Part shown: positions 17,240-25,333 of the stretch, in pieces
Layout: each line of letters begins with the position of its first letter
How positions within the stretch are numbered: position 1 is the first letter of the stretch
NCBI RefSeq assembly: GCF_025420585.1
Contig: NZ_JAOEGB010000001.1
Span: 124,001-188,000 of the forward strand
DNA from: Planotetraspora sp. A-T 1434
GTDB lineage: Bacteria > Actinomycetota > Actinomycetes > Streptosporangiales > Streptosporangiaceae
Direction of reading: 5' to 3'
Length of the DNA stretch: 64,000 nucleotides
Notes under the pieces: model-generated
What the model was told of the DNA's origin: nothing
Databases searched by the model: none
Seen by the model: only the letters and a program-made list of their open reading frames with translations
Translations under genes and position numbers: made by a program

Positions 17240-18481
17240 GTGGCCACCTCATCGAAGCTCGCACCGCCGGACGCGGCGCCCCCCGGGGCGAACGACCTCG
17301 CCGCGCAGCTGGCGGATTTCCTTCGCGAGCACAACGATGAGCTGATCGAGTTCCGGCGTGACATCCACGCGCATCCGGAGATCGCCTTCAGCGAGCATCG
17401 CACCACCCAGAAGATCGCTGAGCGTTTGGCCGACGCGGGCCTGACGCCGAGGATGCTGTCGCGTGGAACCGGCATGTGGGTGGACCTCGGGCGGGACCAG
17501 GGGCCCACGGTCGCCCTGCGGGCCGACATCGACGCCCTGCCGATGGAGGACGAGAAGGACGTTCCGTACCGGTCGACCAACTCGGGCGCCTGCCACGCCT
17601 GCGGCCACGACGTCCACACCGCCGTCGTCCTCGGCGCGGGGCTGTTCCTCGCGTCCCAGGCCGACGCGGGGGCTCTCCCCGGCCGGGTACGACTGATCTT
17701 CCAGCCCGCCGAGGAGGTCGCGGGCGGCGCGCTGGAGGTCATGCGGGACGGCGGTCTGAACGAGGTGGACCGCATCTTCGCGGTGCACTGCGACCCGAGG
17801 ATCGACGTCGGTCAAGTCGGTCTGCGCACGGGTCCGATCACGGGCTCCTGCGACAGCGTCCGCATCCATGTCGGCGGCCCCGGGGGCCACACGGCCCGCC
17901 CGCACCTGACCGTGGACCTCGTCTACGCGCTGAGCAAGATCATCACTGAGCTGCCGGCCGCGCTCTCCCGCAGGGTCGATCCCCGGTCGAGCCTCAGCCT
18001 CGTGTGGGGGCAGGTCTCCGCGGGCTCCGCCTTCAACACCATCCCGGATGTCGGCATGGCGCAGGGCACCGTGCGGTCCCTCGACGAGGAGGCCTGGCAC
18101 CAGGCGCCCGACCTGGTCAAGGCGCTGCTGGACTCGGTGGCCGGGGCGTACGGCGTGGACGCGGAGCTCGACTACCGGCGCGGCACGCCGCCCACGGTGA
18201 ACGAGGCCAGGAGCATCCAGATGCTGCACGACGCGGTGACGCAGGTCGTCGGGGAGACCGCCTCGGTGCCGACCCCGCAGAGCCTCGGCGGCGAGGACTT
18301 CTCCTGGTACGTCGAGTCGGTGCCCGGCGCCCTCGCCCGGCTCGGCACCCGTGCTCCGGGCTCGATCGACGAGGTGGACATCCACCGGCCACAGTTTGAC
18401 GTCGACGAGCGCGCGATCGGCGTGGGCGTGAAGGTCATGGCCGCCACTGCACTCACCGCCCTTTGGGGCGAAACAGCCTAA
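17240..18481 (+). CDS. M20-family amidohydrolase (metal-dependent aminoacylase-like)
   Basis: The 413-residue enzyme has the M20D pattern: FRRDIHAHPEIAFSEHRT, ALRADIDALPM, the metal ligands in HACGHDVHTAVVLGAG and IFQPAEEVAGGA, a dimerisation lid (about 190-310), and the C-terminal SLGGEDFSWY with the last metal ligand region. It should hydrolyse N-acyl amino acids or similar amides; hippurate and indole-acetyl amino acid hydrolases are close relatives. GTG start with GGAAG four to five bases upstream. It precedes the nucleoside uptake operon but has its own gap with a promoter in between. Confidence 0.88.
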   Translation: MATSSKLAPPDAAPPGANDLAAQLADFLREHNDELIEFRRDIHAHPEIAFSEHRTTQKIAERLADAGLTPRMLSRGTGMWVDLGRDQGPTVALRADIDALPMEDEKDVPYRSTNSGACHACGHDVHTAVVLGAGLFLASQADAGALPGRVRLIFQPAEEVAGGALEVMRDGGLNEVDRIFAVHCDPRIDVGQVGLRTGPITGSCDSVRIHVGGPGGHTARPHLTVDLVYALSKIITELPAALSRRVDPRSSLSLVWGQVSAGSAFNTIPDVGMAQGTVRSLDEEAWHQAPDLVKALLDSVAGAYGVDAELDYRRGTPPTVNEARSIQMLHDAVTQVVGETASVPTPQSLGGEDFSWYVESVPGALARLGTRAPGSIDEVDIHRPQFDVDERAIGVGVKVMAATALTALWGETA

Positions 18482-18491
18482 GGCGATTTAT

Positions 18492-18521
18492 TTGGACAAA
18501 GGTTGTATGGGTCGCTAGTTA
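18492..18521 (+). promoter_or_regulatory. Candidate promoter of the nucleoside-uptake operon
   Basis: TTGGAC at 18492-18497 is followed after 18 bases by TAGTTA at 18516-18521, in a locally AT-rich stretch after the amidohydrolase stop and about 55 bases before the first BMP gene. Confidence 0.45.
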
Positions 18522-18537
18522 TGCCTTACTTCGCGTG

Positions 18538-18553
18538 GGTCACAGTGGTGACC
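18538..18553. promoter_or_regulatory. Inverted repeat downstream of the promoter, likely operator
   Basis: A perfect 6-bp inverted repeat GGTCAC-AGTG-GTGACC lies 17 bases after the candidate -10 element and 23 bases before the BMP start, where a repressor would block the transcript. Confidence 0.45.
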
Positions 18554-18576
18554 TGAGCGGAGTAAAGGAGAACCTC

Positions 18577-19614
18577 GTGCGGTCGATCGCAGCCCTGGTG
18601 GCGTGCGCCTCCCTCCTGATCACCGTGGCCGGCTGTGGGACTTCGGCTGAGGGTCCCGGGGCCTCCGCCGGGGGTGCGGACGCCTCGACGCTGCGTGTCG
18701 GCCTCGCATACGACATCGGCGGACGTGGTGACCACTCCTGGAACGACTTCGCGGCGAGCGGTCTCGACGACGCCAAGAAGAACCTCGGCATCGTGCACAG
18801 CAAGGAGGTCGAGGGCGTCGCGGGGGAGACGGACCAACACAAGGAAGACCGGCTCCGGTCCCTCGCGGCAAGTGGGTACAACCCGATCATCGCCCTGGGC
18901 TACGCCTATTCCGCGCCGATGAAGAAGGTCGCGCCACAATTCCCGCGCACCAGGTTCGCGGTCGTCGACGACAATTCGGTGACCGCGCGCAACGTGACCA
19001 ACCTGATGTTCGCCGATGAGGAGGGCGCGTTCCTGGTCGGAGCGGCGGCCGCTCTCAAGACCAAGACTCGGAACGTCGGCTTCGTGGGCGGCGTCGTGGC
19101 GCCGGTCGTCAAGAGGTTCGAGGCCGGCTATCGGCAGGGTGTGGCCCACATCGATCCGCGCATCACCGTCCAGGCGAGGTATCTGACCAAGCCGCCGGAC
19201 CTGACCGGCTTCAACGACCCCGCCAAGGGCAAGGCCGCGGCGGACGCCATGTACGCCGCCGGCGCGGACGTCGTGTACCAGGGCGCGGGAGGTTCGGGCG
19301 CCGGCGTTTTCGAAGCCGCCAAGGAGCATGACGCGTGGGCCATCGGCGCGGACTCCGACCAGGCCCTCACCGCCGACCCGGCCGTACGGGACCACATCCT
19401 CACGTCGATGATGAAGAAGGTGAACGTGGCGGTGTACGACTACCTCGCGGACACTGTGGACGGTACCGTCAAGTCGGGGCCGGTGGTCTATGACCTCGCT
19501 CTGGGCGGGGTGGACTACGCGACCGGCGGGGGACACATCAAGGACATCCAACCGAAGCTGGAGCAGCTCAAGCAGGAGATCATCCACCACAAGATCAGGG
19601 TCGGCGTGGACTGA
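18577..19614 (+). CDS. BMP-family nucleoside-binding lipoprotein (first copy)
   Basis: The 345-residue protein has a lipoprotein signal peptide ending in VAGC and a BMP/Med-type substrate-binding fold: GLAYDIGGRGDHSWNDFA near the N-terminus, EDRLRSLAASGYNPIIALGYAYS, NVGFVGGVVAPVVKRFEAGY, and GADVVYQGAGGSGAGVFEAAKEH. BMP proteins bind purine or other nucleosides and feed an ABC importer. GTG start with AAGGAG eight bases upstream. The next gene is a paralogue; both share the fold motifs in the same order, but this copy is more divergent. It is separated from it by a 177-bp gap with its own promoter candidate. Confidence 0.9.
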   Translation: MRSIAALVACASLLITVAGCGTSAEGPGASAGGADASTLRVGLAYDIGGRGDHSWNDFAASGLDDAKKNLGIVHSKEVEGVAGETDQHKEDRLRSLAASGYNPIIALGYAYSAPMKKVAPQFPRTRFAVVDDNSVTARNVTNLMFADEEGAFLVGAAAALKTKTRNVGFVGGVVAPVVKRFEAGYRQGVAHIDPRITVQARYLTKPPDLTGFNDPAKGKAAADAMYAAGADVVYQGAGGSGAGVFEAAKEHDAWAIGADSDQALTADPAVRDHILTSMMKKVNVAVYDYLADTVDGTVKSGPVVYDLALGGVDYATGGGHIKDIQPKLEQLKQEIIHHKIRVGVD

Positions 19615-19675
19615 CCACCTGGTCACGAGGTGGCCTGAGCTGCATAACGGACGTATTGCGGAGTCGTATGCCGGT

Positions 19676-19704
19676 TTGGTCTATGCAGGTCAAACAACTA
19701 TCTT
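19676..19704 (+). promoter_or_regulatory. Candidate promoter of the second BMP gene
   Basis: TTGGTC at 19676-19681, a 17-base spacer and TATCTT at 19699-19704 form a plausible housekeeping promoter, 88 bases before the TTG start. A hairpin CCACCT-N7-AGGTGG at 19615-19633 just after the first BMP gene may end its transcript. Confidence 0.5.
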
Positions 19705-19791
19705 CCGTGCAGGGTTGCCGTGCGTTCCTGCGTGCGTGCGACGGAAGTTGGACGCCGTGGACAGGCACGGACACGGAAGGGGAGTTTCACC

Positions 19792-20853
19792 TTGCTCCGC
19801 AATCGACTTAGCAAGCTGGCTGCCGCCACTGCTGCGGGAGCCATGCTCATGGCCGCCGCGGCGTGTGGGGGCAGTGACAGCCCGACAACGGCATCGACCG
19901 GTGGCGCCTCCAGCGCCCCCGCTGCCGCGAGTGTGAAGGTCGGCCTGGCCTACGACATCGGCGGTCGTGGTGACGGTTCCTTCAACGACGCCGCCGCCGC
20001 GGGTCTCGACAAGGCCGTCTCCGAGTTGAAGGTGGACAAGAAGGAGCTCGAGGCCACCCAGGGTGAGACCGACGCGCAGAAGGAGGAGCGCCTCCGCCTC
20101 CTCGCTTCCGGCGGTTTCAACCCGGTCATCGCGGTCGGCTTCGCCTACTCCGCGGCCGTGACCAAGGTCGCCGCCGAGTTCCCCGACATCAAGTTCGCCA
20201 TCGTGGACGACGGGGCCAAGGGCGCGAACATCACGAACCTGTTGTTCGCCGAGGAGCAGGGCTCGTTCCTGGTCGGCGTGGCGGCCGCGCTGAAGTCGCA
20301 GAAGGGCAACGTCGGCTTCGTCGGCGGCGTTGACGTCCCGCTGATCCACAAGTTCGAGGCGGGCTTCGTGGCCGGCGCCAAGGCGGCCAAGCCGGACATC
20401 AAGATCCAGAAGAAGTACCTGACCCAGCCGCCGGACTTCAGCGGCTTCGGCGACCCGGCCAAGGGCAAGACCGCCGCTCAGGGCATGTTCGACGCGGGCG
20501 CCGACGTGGTCTACCAGGCGGCGGGCGGCTCCGGCGCCGGCGTGTTCGAGGCCGCGAAGGCCGCGGGTGGCATGGCCATCGGCGTCGACTCCGACCAGGC
20601 GGCCCTCCCGGCGTACGCGGACGACAAGGACGTCATCATCACCTCGATGCTCAAGAAGGTCGACGTCGCGGTCTTCGACTTCCTGAAGAACTTCGCGGCC
20701 GGCACGGTCAAGGCGGGCCCCGCCATCTATGACCTCAAGGCGGGCGGCGTGGACTACTCCACGACCGGCGGCAAGATTGACGACATCAAGTCCAAGATCG
20801 ACGAGTACAAGCAGAAGATCATCAGCGGCGAGATCACGGTCCCCAGCTCCTGA
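19792..20853 (+). CDS. BMP-family nucleoside-binding lipoprotein (second copy)
   Basis: This 353-residue lipoprotein has a signal peptide ending at a lipobox (AAAAC) and the same BMP fold as the first copy: GLAYDIGGRGDGSFNDAA, KEERLRLLASGGFNPVIAVGF, NVGFVGGVDVPLIHKFEAGF, DVVYQAAGGSGAGVFEAAK. The start is a TTG with GGAAGGGGAG eight bases upstream; no better start fits the signal peptide. It is probably the main binding protein of the ABC transporter that follows. A strong hairpin lies between it and the ATPase gene, which would allow more binding protein than transporter. Confidence 0.9.
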   Translation: MLRNRLSKLAAATAAGAMLMAAAACGGSDSPTTASTGGASSAPAAASVKVGLAYDIGGRGDGSFNDAAAAGLDKAVSELKVDKKELEATQGETDAQKEERLRLLASGGFNPVIAVGFAYSAAVTKVAAEFPDIKFAIVDDGAKGANITNLLFAEEQGSFLVGVAAALKSQKGNVGFVGGVDVPLIHKFEAGFVAGAKAAKPDIKIQKKYLTQPPDFSGFGDPAKGKTAAQGMFDAGADVVYQAAGGSGAGVFEAAKAAGGMAIGVDSDQAALPAYADDKDVIITSMLKKVDVAVFDFLKNFAAGTVKAGPAIYDLKAGGVDYSTTGGKIDDIKSKIDEYKQKIISGEITVPSS

Positions 20854-20866
20854 CCTGCGCCGTCGT

Positions 20867-20895
20867 GGGGCCCGGTGGCGCTGCCCCCGGGCCCC
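20867..20895 (+). terminator. GC-rich hairpin between BMP and ABC ATPase genes (partial terminator)
   Basis: A perfect 9-bp stem GGGGCCCGG / CCGGGCCCC with an 11-base loop, followed only by TT. It could reduce transcription into the transporter genes or stabilise the upstream mRNA. Confidence 0.5.
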
Positions 20896-20907
20896 TTGGT
20901 CTACTCT

Positions 20908-20949
20908 CACTACCACTGTCTGTCACCCGGGCACTACCACCGTCCGTCA
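20908..20949. repeat. Two 18-bp direct repeats in the ABC ATPase leader
   Basis: CACTACCACTGTCTGTCA at 20908-20925 and CACTACCACCGTCCGTCA at 20932-20949 match at 16 of 18 positions and lie 24 bp apart, between the hairpin and the ribosome-binding site. Direct repeats at this spacing suggest an operator or an mRNA-binding site. Confidence 0.55.
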
Positions 20950-20976
20950 ACAGGCACTCCGCAGGAGGAGGCCGCC

Positions 20977-22512
20977 ATTACCACCGCGACCGCCACAGAG
21001 CCCGCCGTAGAGTTGGCCGGGATCACCAAGAGGTTCCCCGGAGTCGTCGCGAACCGCGACATCGATCTCCATGTGGCAAAGGGACAGATTCACGCACTCG
21101 TCGGCGAGAACGGCGCGGGCAAGTCCACCCTCATGAAGATCCTGTACGGCATGCAGCGCCCGGACGAGGGTGAAATCCGGATCAACGGATCCCCCGTCGC
21201 CTTCCACACCCCCGCCGACGCCATCGCCGCCGGGATCGGCATGGTCCACCAGCACTTCATGCTGGCCGACAACCTCACGGTCCTGGAGAACGTCATCCTC
21301 GGCAGCGAGCCGCGGAAGGGCGGCGTCGCCGTCGACTTCGGCGCGGCCCGCAAGAAGATCAAAGAGATCTCCGACGCGTACGGGCTGGGCATCACGCCTG
21401 ACGTCGCCGTCGAGGAGCTGGGGGTCGGCGACCGCCAGCGAGTGGAGATCCTCAAGGTCCTCTACCGCGGTGCCCGGATCCTCATCCTCGACGAGCCGAC
21501 CGCCGTGCTCGTTCCACACGAGGTCGACGAGCTCTTCGACAACCTGCGTGGCCTGGTCCGCGAGGGCCTCACGATCCTGTTCATCTCCCACAAGCTCGAC
21601 GAGGTTCTCCGGGTGGCCGACGCGATCACCGTGATCCGCCGCGGCACGACCGTGGCCACGGTGAACCCCCAGGACGTGACCGCCCGCCAGCTCGCCGAGC
21701 TCATGGTCGGCAGCGAGCTGCCCAGCCCCGAGACGCGCGAGTCCACCGTCACCGAGGTCGTGGCCTTCTCCGTACGCGACCTGACCGTGCGGACCGCCGA
21801 CGGGCGGGCGATCGTCGAGGGCGTCAGCTTCGACATCCACAAGGGCGAGGTGCTCGGCATCGCCGGAGTCGAGGGGAATGGCCAGGCCGAGCTCGTCGAG
21901 GCCATCATGGGCATGCGCCCACTCGCTTCCGGATCCCTCACCCTCAACGGCAGGGACATCACCGGCTGGCCGACGCTGAAGCGGCGCGAGGGCGGCATCG
22001 GCTACATCCCGGAGGACCGGCACCGGCACGGGCTGCTGCTGGAGGCCCCGCTCTGGGAGAACAGGATCCTCGGCCACCAGACCCGCCGGCCCAACGTCAA
22101 GGGCATCTGGATCGACCGTGCCGGCGCGCGTGAGGACACCCGGCGGATCGTCGAAGAGTATGACGTCCGTACCCCCGGAATCGACGTGGACGCGGCGGCC
22201 CTGTCCGGGGGCAACCAGCAGAAGCTCATCGTCGGCAGGGAGATGAGCAGCGATCCCCTGCTGCTGATCGCCAGCCACCCGACACGGGGCGTCGACGTCG
22301 GCGCCCAGGCCGCCATCTGGGACCACCTTCGTACGGCCCGCGCCGCCGGCCTCGCCGTACTGCTGATATCCGCTGACCTCGACGAGCTCATCGGCCTGTC
22401 CGACTCGCTCAAGGTGATCCTGCGCGGGAGGATCGTCGCCGACGTCGATCCCGCCGAGGTCACGCCGGAGCAGCTCGGCTCGGCCATGACGGGCGCCGGG
22501 GAGGGCGCATGA
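20977..22512 (+). CDS. Nucleoside ABC transporter ATP-binding protein (two fused ATPase domains)
   Basis: The 511-residue protein has two ABC domains, as in RbsA/YufO. The first has intact Walker A GENGAGKSTLMK, signature-like LGVGDRQRVEI and Walker B LILDEPTAVL. The second is degenerate: GVEGNGQAELVEA in place of Walker A, LSGGNQQKLIVGRE as signature and LLLIASHPTRGVDVGA lacking the usual Asp-Glu, typical of this family. The start is odd: GGAGGAGG at 20964-20971 points to an ATT at 20977 (protein beginning ITTATATEPAVEL), and no ATG, GTG or TTG lies in frame at a proper distance. A GTG at 20875 would add 34 implausible residues made from the leader hairpin and repeats. Stop overlaps the first permease gene by ATGA. 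Confidence 0.88.
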   Translation: MTTATATEPAVELAGITKRFPGVVANRDIDLHVAKGQIHALVGENGAGKSTLMKILYGMQRPDEGEIRINGSPVAFHTPADAIAAGIGMVHQHFMLADNLTVLENVILGSEPRKGGVAVDFGAARKKIKEISDAYGLGITPDVAVEELGVGDRQRVEILKVLYRGARILILDEPTAVLVPHEVDELFDNLRGLVREGLTILFISHKLDEVLRVADAITVIRRGTTVATVNPQDVTARQLAELMVGSELPSPETRESTVTEVVAFSVRDLTVRTADGRAIVEGVSFDIHKGEVLGIAGVEGNGQAELVEAIMGMRPLASGSLTLNGRDITGWPTLKRREGGIGYIPEDRHRHGLLLEAPLWENRILGHQTRRPNVKGIWIDRAGAREDTRRIVEEYDVRTPGIDVDAAALSGGNQQKLIVGREMSSDPLLLIASHPTRGVDVGAQAAIWDHLRTARAAGLAVLLISADLDELIGLSDSLKVILRGRIVADVDPAEVTPEQLGSAMTGAGEGA

Positions 22513-23633
22513 GCACGTTCCTCGACCGGCTGTTCGGCAGGGTAAAACTCGGCGGCTGGCTCGCCGTGGTGGCGCCGCTCCTGGCCGTCGTCTTCGCCGT
22601 ACTGATCACCTCGGGCGTCCTGCTCGTCGCTGGAAAGCCTCCGCTGGACGCCTTCACCGCGCTGGCGCACTACGTCGTCCAGCCGAGCGGGGCAGTGCTG
22701 ATCATCAACTTTGCGACGCAGTACTACATCTCCGCCCTCGCCGTGGCGATCGGCTTCCGGATGAACCTGTTCAACATCGGTGTGGACGGGCAGTATCGGC
22801 TGGCCGCGGTGGTCGCCGCGGGCGTCGGAGGCGCCGCCCTGCTCCCCGGCGTGCTGAACATCATCCTCGTGATGGTCGTCGCGGTGCTCGTCGCCGCGCT
22901 CTGGGCGGCCATCGCGGGCCTGCTCAAGGTGACGCGCGGCGTCAGCGAGGTCATCTCGACCATCATGCTGAACGCCATCGCCACCGGCATCGGCTCCTGG
23001 CTGGTGATCAGGTATCTGGGCGTGCGCTCGGGCAACGAGCTCGCCACCAAGGAGATCCCGCCGGACTCCCGGGTTCCGGGCCTGTCCGTCATCCCCGGGA
23101 CGTCGGCGCAGGTCACCGGCTTCATCGTGCTGGCGGCGATCTTCGGCGTGGCCTACTACGTCCTGCTGAACCGGACCCGGTTCGGGTTCGACCTCCGGGC
23201 CACCGGAAGGTCGGAGTCCGCGGCGGTGGCCAGTGGGGTCAACGTGAAGAGGATGGTCGTGACCACGATGGTTCTCTCGGGGGCGATCGCCGGCTTCGCG
23301 GGGATGCCCGAGCTCCTCGGCGGGTCGTACAAGTACGGCACGAACTTCCCCACGGGCCTGGGCTTCACCGGCATCGCGATCGCGCTCCTCGGCCGGAACA
23401 ACCCGGTCGGCATGGCGATCGGCGCGCTGGTGTGGAGCTTCCTGGACAACTCCAAGAACAGCCTCCAACTCGTCGACATCTCCCCGGAGATCGTTCAAAT
23501 CATGCAGGGAACCATCGTGCTCTCCGTGATCGTCGCGTACGAGTTGGTGCACCGGTACGCGCAGGCAGCCAAGCAGCGCCGGGTCAGCCGCGAGCTGGCC
23601 GTCCCCTCCCAGCCGGAAGGAGCCGCGGCATGA
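22509..23633 (+). CDS. Nucleoside ABC transporter permease 1
   Basis: The 374-residue membrane protein belongs to the branched-chain/ribose-type permease family (YufP-like), with about ten helices and the motifs GVDGQYRLAA, GVSEVISTIMLNAIA and GFDLRATGRSESAAVASGVN. It forms half of the channel for nucleoside import with the next gene. Its ATG overlaps the ATPase stop, and its own stop overlaps the next ATG, so the three genes are translationally coupled. Confidence 0.9.
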   Translation: MSTFLDRLFGRVKLGGWLAVVAPLLAVVFAVLITSGVLLVAGKPPLDAFTALAHYVVQPSGAVLIINFATQYYISALAVAIGFRMNLFNIGVDGQYRLAAVVAAGVGGAALLPGVLNIILVMVVAVLVAALWAAIAGLLKVTRGVSEVISTIMLNAIATGIGSWLVIRYLGVRSGNELATKEIPPDSRVPGLSVIPGTSAQVTGFIVLAAIFGVAYYVLLNRTRFGFDLRATGRSESAAVASGVNVKRMVVTTMVLSGAIAGFAGMPELLGGSYKYGTNFPTGLGFTGIAIALLGRNNPVGMAIGALVWSFLDNSKNSLQLVDISPEIVQIMQGTIVLSVIVAYELVHRYAQAAKQRRVSRELAVPSQPEGAAA

Positions 23634-24901
23634 CCGTCACCGGCGTGTCGGTCGGGCGGCCCCTGGAGGCGCCGCCGGCGCGGCGATTCAGGTTGACGCT
23701 CCCCATCCTGCTCGCGGGAGTGGCCGCGCTCGTCGTGCTGCTCTCCATCGCCCGCGTCGTCACCGGGGCGAACGACATCACCTCGGGCGGCACGGTCAGC
23801 GCCGCGCTGGGCCTCGCCGTACCGATCGGGCTGGCCGGCCTGGGCGGCCTGTGGTCCGAGCGGTCGGGCGTGGTCAACATCGGCCTCGAAGGCATGATGA
23901 TCCTCGGCACCTGGTTCGGGGCCTGGGGCTCACTCCAGTTCCACAGCCCCTGGGCAGGGGTGATCGCCGGAGCGATCGGCGGCGCCCTGGGCGGAGCGAT
24001 CCACGCCCTTGCCACGGTGACCTTCGGGGTGGACCACATCATCGCCGGCGTGGCGATCAATATCGTCGGCCTCGGCTTCACGCAGTATCTGTCGAAGCTG
24101 TTCTTCGACGGCATGCCGGGGGGCGGCGCCAAGCAGTCGCCGGGCCTGCCGCACATGCCGACGCTGAGCGTGCCGGGGATCGGCGAACCGCTGCGGACCC
24201 TGGAGGCCAGGCATTGGTTCCTCCTATCCGATTTCGCCGGGGTGCTCCGCGGTATCACCCAGGACGTGTCGTCTTTCACCATCCTGGCGATTCTGCTCGT
24301 CCCGCTGTCGTTCTACGCTCTGTGGAGGACGGCGTTCGGCCTGCGCGTGCGGGCCTGCGGCGAGCGGCCGGGGGCCGCCGAGTCCCTGGGCGTCAACGTC
24401 TACCTGTACAAGTGGATCGCGGTGCTCATCTCCGGCGCGCTCGCCGGGCTGGGCGGCGCCTTCCTGTCGATCGTCGCGGCGGGTATCTACCGTGACGGGC
24501 AGACGGGCGGCCGCGGGTACATCGGCCTCGCCGCCATGATCTTCGGCAACTGGCGTCCGGGGGGTCTGGCGGGGGGCGCGGTGCTCTTCGGCTACACCGA
24601 CGCGCTCCAGTTGCGGCAGGGCGGGACCTCGGTGCACGCGCTGCTGCTCGTCGTGGCGATGCTGCTGGCCGCCGTCGCGGTCTACCAGCTCGTACGGCAG
24701 CGGCGGAACACGGCGGCGCTGATCACGGCGATCGGCGCGATCGTGGTCTTCGCGGTGTTCGCGGTGACGGACACGGTGCCCGAGCAGTTCACCTCGTTCA
24801 CCCCTCACCTGACCACGCTGCTGGTGCTGTCGCTGGCCTCACAACGGCTTCGCATGCCCGCGGCCGACGGCATTCCCTATCGGAGGGGGCAGACGATATG
24901 A
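23630..24901 (+). CDS. Nucleoside ABC transporter permease 2
   Basis: The 423-residue membrane protein (YufQ-like) contains NIGLEGMMILG and FGVDHIIAGVAINIVGLG, and GLRVRACGERPGAAESLGVN, the paralogous counterpart of the motif in permease 1. It has about ten to eleven helices, with extra hydrophobic segments at the C-terminus. ATGA overlaps at both ends link it to permease 1 and to cytidine deaminase. Confidence 0.9.
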   Translation: MTVTGVSVGRPLEAPPARRFRLTLPILLAGVAALVVLLSIARVVTGANDITSGGTVSAALGLAVPIGLAGLGGLWSERSGVVNIGLEGMMILGTWFGAWGSLQFHSPWAGVIAGAIGGALGGAIHALATVTFGVDHIIAGVAINIVGLGFTQYLSKLFFDGMPGGGAKQSPGLPHMPTLSVPGIGEPLRTLEARHWFLLSDFAGVLRGITQDVSSFTILAILLVPLSFYALWRTAFGLRVRACGERPGAAESLGVNVYLYKWIAVLISGALAGLGGAFLSIVAAGIYRDGQTGGRGYIGLAAMIFGNWRPGGLAGGAVLFGYTDALQLRQGGTSVHALLLVVAMLLAAVAVYQLVRQRRNTAALITAIGAIVVFAVFAVTDTVPEQFTSFTPHLTTLLVLSLASQRLRMPAADGIPYRRGQTI

Positions 24902-25323
24902 CGAGGGACAACACGAGGGAGACGACAGGCGGCGGCGCGATCGACTGGGAGGCGCTCCGCGTCGCGGCCCGGGAGGCCATGGCTCACGCCTACGCGCCGT
25001 ACTCCAAGTTTCCCGTCGGCGCGGCCGCTCTGGTGGACGACGGCCGCATCGTGACCGGCTGCAACGTCGAGAACGCGTCGTACGGCCTGGGGCTGTGCGC
25101 CGAGTGCGGCCTCGCGTCCGCGCTGCACGCGAGCGGCGGCGGGCGGCTGGTGGCGTTCACCTGCGTCGACGGGCACGGCGAGCTGCTCATGCCCTGCGGC
25201 CGCTGCCGCCAGGTGCTCTTCGAACACGGTGGCCCCGACCTGCTGGTCGAGACGCCGGAGGGCCCGTGGCCGATGGCGGATCTCCTGCCGTTCGCCTTCG
25301 GCCCTGATGACTTGTCGCGATAA
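24898..25323 (+). CDS. cdd: Cytidine deaminase
   Basis: The 141-residue enzyme has the zinc site of the tetrameric CDA family: Cys67-Ala-Glu69 in GLCAECGLASAL and Cys100/Cys103 in MPCGRCRQVL, and the substrate motif GCNVENASYG. It deaminates cytidine and deoxycytidine to uridine forms for salvage. The ATG overlaps the permease stop. The AAAGGGGA ahead of the next gene begins right at its stop codon. Confidence 0.95.
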   Translation: MTRDNTRETTGGGAIDWEALRVAAREAMAHAYAPYSKFPVGAAALVDDGRIVTGCNVENASYGLGLCAECGLASALHASGGGRLVAFTCVDGHGELLMPCGRCRQVLFEHGGPDLLVETPEGPWPMADLLPFAFGPDDLSR

Positions 25324-25333
25324 AGGGGAAAGC

